Part shown: one piece after another, positions 57,401-64,000 of the stretch | Position numbering within the stretch: position 1 is the first letter of the stretch | Layout of the letters: each line of letters begins with the position of its first letter | Assembly: GCF_026151205.1 (NCBI RefSeq) | Contig: NC_087073.1 | Location: forward strand, 4,857,001 to 4,921,000 | DNA length: 64,000 nt | Direction: 5' to 3' | Source of the DNA: Bolinopsis microptera | Lineage: Eukaryota; Ctenophora; Tentaculata; Lobata; Bolinopsidae | Position numbers and translations under genes: made by a program | Notes under the pieces: generated by a model | The model's database searches: none | What the model was told of the DNA's origin: nothing | Seen by the model: only the letters and a program-made list of their open reading frames with translations

Positions 57401-60400
57401 AAATAACATGTTATGTCTGCAAACTTAAATACAGGTTTGATAATTGAAGTGCTTTCCCAAAATTCGAAGTTGGTTGTTTACAATTTATCCGAGTTATGAC
57501 CCTTTTCATATCTTGCGGATACGTGATCTCGGCACTTAATCAGTGATTTCGTCACCCAATCAGTGAGCTTCATTCGGTGGTACCGAGCATGTTGAGGAAT
57601 CTGATCAGTTTGAGTGAATACTGATTGTGACTTTCCTAAAATCAAAGAAATTCACGTTATAGCGCTTCAGTTGCTGTCCTTTAAGCAGGTTTCAACCAAT
57701 CACACCATTGATTGGGCGAAGAGATCACTGATTAAGTGCCGGGATCATGCATCCGCCAGACCTTGAAATGGTCATAACTCGGCTTGGTTTTAAACAACCA
57801 ACTTTTTTCTTTCTTAAAAAAAAAGAGAGGCTGTGCCAAGTTAGCCCACGAGAGGATAGCATTGAGATGCTCTGTCTACCTCTGGGGTGTGGCAACCCTG
57901 GGGAAGGTTACCGAAACAACCAACTTGGAATTTTGGGAAAGCACTTCAATTATCAAATTAAATGTGTCTAGAAATTTTTGAGTTCCTAGCTTAAAGCGTC
58001 CTAAAGTTATGGTGACAATAAGCAAACAGAGGGAGTGGCGTGCCACATCCTTTGTAATCGATGAAATTTTACAACATTTTCAGGAAGTCTAAGTTAGACC
58101 CATATCTATATTCCCTGACATTTTTGAGCAATTCTGATACGAATTACGTGAGTTAATGATATTAAAGGGTTGCGTGTGGGTAGTTACTTCTGGGCCACCC
58201 TGTAATTTCCTGCAAAATCCAGTTTTGGATATTTAACATATTCACAACTACAATTTAACTCCATTTGTCATAAAACTATATTCAAGAAATCGCAAGAATA
58301 ATGCACCGAAATCTCCTGTTGGTTTCTTTAGAAATTCTAAAGAAATGATATTCGCTAAATATGGTTGTAAGAGTGTGCCCGCGTTTATGGACACACGCTA
58401 ATTTTGACTTTGGACTTTTGTTACCATTAAAAATCAAAGAGATGAAAATAAAACTGAAACTACAAACCTCGTAGATATATTGTCCCAGATCGATGGAGTT
58501 AAAAACGATCTTGGCTTCACTTCTCCCGGCTTTAAGTGGCATGTATTCGAAAGAGAAGAGTCCCTCCGAGTTAGCAGGGACCGTGAAAGTGGGGAGGAGA
58601 GATATCTCTGTGGAATTGTGAAGCTGGGTGTTGAGGGTAACGGATACTGACAGAGGGTTGAACAGCGGTATTGTGTAGCTCACTGACTGACGAACTGGTG
58701 CTGTCAGTTTGATCGTGTCGATCACTCCCGCAGCAGACACTTTGTAAGTCACAAAGTAGAACTGGAACTCTCCCGACTGCTCGTTCTTGAACGTTATCTG
58801 CGAGACGCATGCGTCAAACACGGTGTTTTACCACATGTCATGTCATGTCGGGCGTTACGTCGAGATACGCGCCCGATTTGACAAGTCAAATATCGTTCAA
58901 ATTGGTATAGGATAAAAACTGATAACCTTAGCGATGATTTGCTTTAAGTTTCTCTTGCTGTCGACCGAGTCTAACAATTTCAATGAGCTTTATCAATATC
59001 AACGATCCATTCTTTTTAATATCAACTGATTTAAAATAATAATATTTTCCATATCTTGGTAAAAAAGTGTCTTATCAAAATCTCTTCTTTCTTGAAGCCA
59101 CGTGGTTCAGATTGATATACTGAAACATCAATTTAAAAAATCCTGATTCGGCCCGATAATTTCAGACGATTTTAATCCCCATTTGCCTGGCTTCCGTTTG
59201 AGAAAAAAAGCACCTACCAAAAAGCCAAAAAGGGCATTAACAATTTCTTGATTAAGTGTTCAAGAAAAAATGCTACAAAGAACCGGTCCACTTCCAGTCA
59301 GGCTGAAAAAAAAGCTGATGAAGTCTCTGAACCTTTAAGCCATTTCTATCCGTAATATTATCTTGCACTGCTATTTACAAAACTACTTTGCAATCTTTGA
59401 AAGTACTTTGCTATTTTTGAAACAATATAATTTGAAGACGGAGAATTTATCATAATTAAGGGGGCAGGGGGGGGTACGGGTCTTTATGAAATTTCTCTCG
59501 AAATTGATTTTATAGTTGTTTCTGATAGAGGGGAGTGATATCTACCAGATGTTTTTGGTCCCATGGAAAAATTTCGTTCCTAGCCGAAATTATTGCCGGT
59601 CAAAGGTCAGTGCTCATGTGTAATTGTATTGCGCGAGCGATTTTCAATCGCGCGCCCTGAAAATCGAGTCTAAAAATCTATCTCCTCCTACATTTTTTGA
59701 GCAATCACCTTGAAACTTTTAGGATATGTTCTAAGGACCATTTAGAAACTTCTGGTCTATCAGAATTTTAAAATAGGCCTTAGAAAAGTTTTTATTCGAT
59801 TTTGAAAATCTTGGACCTCGTTTTTTGACGATTTTTTCAGGTCCAAGATTTTCAAAATCGAATAAAAACTTTTCTAAGGCCTATTTTAAAATTCTGATAG
59901 ACCAGAAGTTTCTAAATGGTCCTTAGAACATATCCTGAAAGTTTCAAGGTGATTGCTCAAAAAATGTAGGAGAAGATAGATTTTTAGACTCGATTTTCAG
60001 GGCGCGCGATTGAAAATCGCTCGCGCAATACAATTACACATGAGCACTGACCTTTGACCGGCAATAATTTCGGCTAGGAACAAAATTTTTCCATGGGACC
60101 AAAAACATCTGGTAGATATCACTCCCCTCTATCAGAAACAACTATAAAATCAATTTCGAGAGAAATTTCATAAAGACCCCCCCCTGCCCCCTTAAGATAA
60201 AGCAGACTAGACTTTTACCCGAAGCAATTTAATGTTTATTCGATAAAAAACATTTTGATTTTTCGTCTTTACGCTTATTTGGTAGTTGCTACAACTAAAT
60301 CATTTCCTCCGAAACAGGAAGCTCGGAAACTGAAGTTCTAATGGTTTTAAATCACATTGGTGTTAGACAAGCTGCCATTTTATCGCGCTTGGCAGGGATT

Positions 60401-62455
60401 AACTTAAGGAATCGGCGACCAATCAAATCTGCGAGCAGCTACAGCAGTAATTGCAATCAAAATTATGTCTAGATAATAATAATATGATACAAGATTTATC
60501 GTTCCTTGCTTTATCAGTTCTATAGAAACTCGTCCTGCGTTATTCGATCATGTCGAATTTTAATTATTTGAATTTCTTCTAGATAAGCGGCAAGCGCAGC
60601 AATATCCTATAAACGCAGCAATACCCTATAATATATATACCCTATAATACCCTACAAACATTTTAAAATTTAAAAAAATTTTGCATTTAAATTCGGTCTG
60701 TTTTACTATTTTTATCAACTTTTGTACACAGATCATTTTAAATATTTGTCAACTTGGTCTTAAAGTACGTTTCGAACGTCACTGCTTAAACCAGCTAGAT
60801 TTTTATTTGACATGTGCGTGTTGAGGAAGCGATCAACATGAACAGAAAATCATGTTTGGCTGACAAACGAGCAATTTCTGAGAATTTCAAGGCTGGCAAC
60901 ATTTCAAGCACAAGATACTAACCGGAGAGGCGTTCAACTACAAAGTTACAATATCTGTATATTTAAAGGAATCATACCTCAAGTATCAGTTGCATAAGTT
61001 AAACTTTCAAGAGCTCGCGATGGCAATTGCATAACATGTTAGATATTTCAATAACGTAAATTTCTTGTTGCAAATTAATAACAGTTGTAAATGAAATACA
61101 GTACAGGTTCCGCCTTGAATCCCTTGATTGTACACGGGGGGATGGAACTGCTCCTCACCCCTTTGTTAAGTATTAATTCCAAATATTATTTTACATTTTA
61201 GTTTCGCATCTGTACCAACCATGACCACTGAACCCCTAGTATATGATTTGATTAATTTTTTCTATTTAAAAGATCTTTAAAGAAGATGCTGTTATTTAAA
61301 CCGAGCAGTGGTCACCACTAAAGAGGTCGAATATGATTAAAAGTTGGTCTTATTTCATTTGCACTCAAACCTTGACGTTCTTTGACCTTAATATAAGCCA
61401 TACTTCATTTTGTAAATTAAACGGGCAATAGAACATGTTAAATACTTAAGGGGTTACCGGACTTTCAGTCTCTGACGTTTTAAACTACATTTTGAGGTGT
61501 GCGATACCATGTAACCATATGCCTAACAGATACCATTCGAAGCTGAAGTAAATTAACTTTTGATTAAATCGCTCGTCTACTAATATAATCCATCATTTAT
61601 AGCAGTTAAGTGTTAACCTATAACTATCATGATTTGGGATGGAACCCAGGAGCTATTTCACTGCTCCAGCACAGTAAATCTTATGTAGCGATATCTTATT
61701 GAATTTAGGACTACCAGCAGAAACCAATAATGTTCTAGACGACTAAATAGTAAAATGGTTTTAAAATAAAAAATATGCAGTTATAAAGTAATCTTATCCC
61801 TTGATCTGATACTTATTTATCCGTTTATTCCGGGTTTTCCGTAACGCAGCACTATAAATTACTAATTAGGTGACGTTCAAACTAGTCTTACCTTCGAGTG
61901 GACATTTCCCTCTTTGTACGCTTCAAACTGAAGCTTGTACTCTCGTTCACTCAATCCCGGCACGTCAATGTAATCAAAACCTTTGAGGTTAGTTGCGGGA
62001 TCAGGACGGTCTGGCTTTAAAATCTCTCTTATCACGATAAACCGCTGTGGGACTCGAAGCCAATTGTGAACTCTCAGAGTCTGGGGATTATAGTCAGGTT
62101 AAATCTAATAATAATATCACTGCTGCTTGACAGATCTGTTTCATTAAAATGACCAGGGTGGTATTATGTTTGGAGTGGAGACAGCAACGAAAACTTGCTA
62201 GATTTAAAGAAATTGAGGAATTTGTGTGATTGCGACGTGATTTTGACAGGTCTGTACTGTGTAATGGGTTAGTTATTTAACTGACGTCAATATTTGACCT
62301 CGAAGTTTGAAAGATAACGTCTCCATTACCTCGGTGTGCTGAGTTTTGGCGGGAATGTCGATGGGCAGTGTTGCAATGGGTCTGGGTTGATCACTGAAAC
62401 CTGTCATGTTGTACAGAAGTCCAGTTCCGTCTGGTAACGGGAAAAATATCGAGCC
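48402..62455 (-). CDS. HYDIN: HYDIN axonemal central-pair protein, last six exons (partial, 5' end outside the window)
   Basis: Exons in transcript order: 62455-62330, 62080-61892, 58797-58468, 57191-56921, 52501-52267 and 48516-48402 (stop). Every junction has GT-AG ends and agreeing phase, giving about 421 residues of the C-terminus. HYDIN is a giant protein of ASH/MSP-like beta-sandwich repeats in the C2b projection of the central pair, needed for ciliary beating. Landmarks: GSIFFPLPDGTGLLYNMTGF, then RVHNWLRVPQRF, then VPANSEGLFSFEYMPLKAGR, then FEPSQLGDSKGTLIVSS, then GGEYIFPLIGHCHQPKPQGP, and the terminal exon TGKLIITNPKS with HWVFYLKG close to the stop. CFAP47 has related domains but fits less well. 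Introns are 0.25-4.4 kb and filled with foldback elements and a minisatellite. Confidence 0.88.
48517..52266. other. HYDIN last intron
   Basis: 3.75 kb between the penultimate and terminal exons. AT-rich with a (TA)n run near 50478. A 25-bp hairpin lies at 51681-51763. No other gene seen; small frames at 49.6-50.4 kb show no family signal. Confidence 0.6.
51681..51763. repeat. Perfect 25-bp stem hairpin in a HYDIN intron
   Basis: Arm 51681-51705 begins ATCCCAAATGACCTC and ends AGGAAGTT. Arm 51739-51763 is its exact complement. The loop is 33 nt. The stem is perfect while the surroundings are ordinary AT-rich intron. Confidence 0.85.
52631..53418. mobile_element. TTAA-flanked foldback element, copy 1 (788 bp)
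   Basis: TTAA at 52627-52630 and 53419-53422 flanks GGGGGCAGGGGGGTCTTTAT at the left and its complement at the right. The whole element is one palindrome with a loop of a few tens of bases near 53050 (CTGGAAAAATCGTCC). A TTAA target is typical of piggyBac-type elements, although the GGGGGCAGG terminus is not the classic one. Lies in the HYDIN intron 5'-side of exon 52501-52267. Confidence 0.85.
53450..54962. mobile_element. AGCGCT-rich foldback element, 1.5 kb, with 8-bp target duplication
   Basis: CTAATTTC at 53442-53449 and 54963-54970 is a perfect 8-bp duplication. Ends GGTTCTTTTGCGATAG and CTATCGCAAAAGAACC. The arms, several hundred bp each, are built of TAGCGCTGG(A/C)TAGCGACAAC-type units that are themselves palindromic. 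The centre is interrupted by a second element (53961-54383). No transposase frame. An 8-bp duplication is compatible with hAT or P superfamilies. Confidence 0.85.
53961..54383. mobile_element. Nested 423-bp insertion with 8-bp duplication and telomere-like CCCTAA repeats
   Basis: TATTACTC at 53953-53960 and 54384-54391 flanks GGATGATGATTAATCACTTT at the left and GTGATTTAGCACGCTCGATA at the right. Contains CACGTGAC and several AACCCT repeats (54046-54090). Copies or parts lie at 36236, 45735 and 47219, so this is a dispersed family. The duplication is also a recurring phrase of the host element, so a chance match is possible. Confidence 0.7.
55605..56756. repeat. 16-bp minisatellite CTTATCTTGTCTCACT, about 72 copies
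   Basis: Near-perfect 16-bp units over 1.15 kb, with higher-order variants: a block of about 300 bp with CCTATCTAG and TTTCACTTTT variants occurs twice (about 55740 and 56045). The long plus-strand open frames repeat the same 16 residues and are not genes. Lies in a HYDIN intron. Confidence 0.95.
57385..58200. mobile_element. Left-truncated, diverged relative of the TA foldback at 43.9 kb
   Basis: The right end TTCTGGGCCACCCTGTA and arms with GGATACGTGATC and CATAACTCGG match the 43943-45236 element in both halves. The left terminus is missing. It is itself interrupted by a 109-bp insert at 57805-57913. Lies in a HYDIN intron. Confidence 0.75.
57805..57913 (-). mobile_element. Retroposed small structured RNA or SINE, 109 bp
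   Basis: The 13-base AAACAACCAACTT occurs at 57792-57804 and 57914-57926, while the related element at 44.95 kb shows this site uninterrupted. On the minus strand the insert is about 88 bases with hairpins (AGCATCTCAATGCT), then T9 and an A-rich tail AAGAAAGAAAA. A T-run terminator followed by an A-tail and a long target duplication is the layout of a Pol III transcript moved by LINE machinery. The RNA itself is not one I recognise. Confidence 0.7.
59460..60191. mobile_element. TTAA-flanked foldback element, copy 2 (732 bp)
   Basis: TTAA at 59456-59459 and 60192-60195. The same GGGGGCAGGGGG ends and the same sequence as copy 1 at 52631, with better preserved arms (about 350 bp each) around TTTTTTGACGATTTTTTC. 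Lies in the HYDIN intron between exons 62080-61892 and 58797-58468. Confidence 0.88.
60196..61891. other. HYDIN intron, remaining part, no feature seen
   Basis: AT-rich, no coding signal and no repeat shared with the rest of the window that I could find. Confidence 0.45.
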
Positions 62456-62924
62456 CTGGTATAAATAGGTTTTGTTAAATTAAACGAGAATGAATAAAAA
62501 TGAAATCCGAAAGATAATTACTTTTAATAGCTGGACTTATGAAACCTTCTTGGTGATGGCATTTTTTAGGTAATGAAATTTCATCAAATTTTTCCGATTG
62601 ATAGTTAGCATCATCAACAAGCCGTTATCCACTTTTTACTATAGGATGTGCCCGGCCCCGCAAAACTGCAGTGATGTTACTTAAAGCACCCAGTTACTAC
62701 CCAGTCGTTTGATTCGAATATACGCTGGAAAATCCTGGCGATCGTGAGACGAGACTCATTCTAAACAAACTTAGAACTCGAACCAACATGAGCTAAAAGT
62801 TCAGACTCTGAACTTGAAGCTAAAATAGCAACCTTCAGAAACCAGACAGAGCCATTCACCCCCAAACGCAATATTATAGTACCTACAATCAACTAATTGG
62901 GTTCACTAACTGTACTCAATGTTC

Positions 62925-63920
62925 AACAGTCAACAAGGGAAAGACACCCACGAAGTCTGTAATATGGGAGCTGTTGTAAGAGCTGTTTATCTATAACTGT
63001 AATGCACTTTCAGAGCCACCCTAACGCCAACGGTTAAAGCGTTATCATCATCAAGCGGGGAAACGCGTTTTATGTGAGAGCTGGTATCATGTTGATGTTG
63101 CAGCGACCACGCTCATTTGAAACAGTTTATATGGGTCTCGACTCTCGATCGATGATACTAAATACCTTTAATCTCATAAAATCAGTATTTAACTCCAGCT
63201 GTTTGTATCTCCTGGTATGGTATCATCCAGCATACCCATTACCCAACTCCCAGGAGTTAACTTCGTATCGTTTATAGCTTGTTTGATCAAACTTGTGAGG
63301 CGGGGATGCTCTTCCCGATTTAGCGTTTGCCAGTTCATTAGCCGAAACCTTTTTTAATAAGACGTTATGATGTTACCTTGTCATATTTCTTACCACTCAA
63401 GGACTAAGTAAATGGTGGCGAGATTCCAGGTGTTAGCCTTTAGCCATTCGTCTTTTAACATATAAACGTATTTGAGGTAGAATATGTCAAGACATCTCAT
63501 CAAACGAAGAGATCATTTTTGTTGTTACCCAATTGTTTGTGGGAATTTTAGAGTTGAAAACACACTTGTTTAGTTGATAGACACACAGCATCTGTTATAT
63601 ATATATATATTAATATTAATATATATATATATATATATTAATAGCCTATGATAGACTTGAAAAATGGCGAGGAGGTTGCGCACAACTCCGATACAGTATC
63701 ATGGCGCAACGGAAATCTATCACAATCGTAAATCGCTGTCATGTGTCAGAGCAAGATTGCGTTACCTCTCCGGCAGTCTCAAGTCTGAGAACATGGGTAT
63801 ATCATGCTTCGTAAAACCTACTTTGCCAGTAAACGATCACCTAAATAGTGATCGAGATCTCTGGAATGGGTTTTCACGCACAACAGGGCGTGACGATTGT
63901 GTCTCGGTACCTTGATCTAT
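62925..63920 (+). repeat. Long dispersed repeat, copy 2
   Basis: Begins with AGTCAACAAGGGAAAG and CCCACGAAGTCTGTAAT (also at 36049), then the three blocks shared in order with 45935-46990. Orientation is arbitrary. Interrupted near 63595-63645 by an (AT)n microsatellite. Upstream HYDIN intron or flank; no further HYDIN exon was found between 62456 and 64000. Confidence 0.65.
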
Positions 63921-64000
63921 ATAACGGCAACACTAAAAGCATAATCAATTCAACTAAAAACATCAGCAGCTTTGATTTTTAGGTTCCGTTAATTACCACC

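Noticed and set aside
61620-61700. tRNA-like phrase with GGGTTCCATCCC on the minus strand
   Set aside because: A possible B box but no convincing A box or acceptor stem could be paired by eye. It may be a decayed tRNA-derived SINE.

Overview
The window is AT-rich animal nuclear DNA. Every protein gene I can support lies on the minus strand. The conserved genes are metazoan: TGS1 (cap hypermethylase), PGS1 (mitochondrial phosphatidylglycerophosphate synthase), HAUS1 (augmin subunit) and the 3' end of HYDIN (central-pair protein of motile cilia). Introns are mostly short with GT-AG ends. I cannot name the species. An invertebrate with motile cilia is certain enough. A 3' splice site lies 1-12 nt upstream of nearly every start codon, which suggests spliced-leader trans-splicing and would fit hydrozoans, ctenophores and some other invertebrate groups.

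Layout. 0-7 kb: three tandem BTB-domain genes, the first two almost identical and the third frameshifted. 8-10 kb: two tandem Maf/ASMTL-type nucleotide pyrophosphatases. 10-13.3 kb: a five-exon gene for a probable mitochondrial helical protein that I do not recognise. 13.8-15.7 kb: TGS1. 16.4-26.2 kb: three intronless paralogs of a small HEPN-like family, two of them with a broken frame, separated by an orphan exon, a 3.5-kb GA-rich low-complexity block with nested inverted-repeat elements, and a LINE remnant. 26.5-32.3 kb: PGS1, HAUS1 (six exons) and a SUZ-like/RG-rich protein. 32.4-48.4 kb: no genes; foldback elements, a tandem 1.5-kb duplication and a 4.2-kb two-unit array (341-bp A and 352-bp B in the order ABABBBABABBA). 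48.4-62.5 kb: the last six exons of HYDIN, joined in frame. Its introns carry TTAA-flanked foldbacks, a 1.5-kb AGCGCT-rich foldback with an 8-bp target duplication, a 16-bp minisatellite and a retroposed small RNA-like insert. The 5' part of HYDIN lies beyond the right edge.

The housekeeping genes are not a pathway. Their shared orientation, the intergenic gaps of about 0.4-0.8 kb between many of them, and the acceptor sites at start codons are compatible with operon-like transcription resolved by trans-splicing. The least familiar coding content is the HEPN-like family, whose C-terminal motif is more conserved than its HEPN motif. Several frame breaks sit at homopolymers, including one in single-copy HAUS1, so some apparent pseudogenes may be consensus errors.
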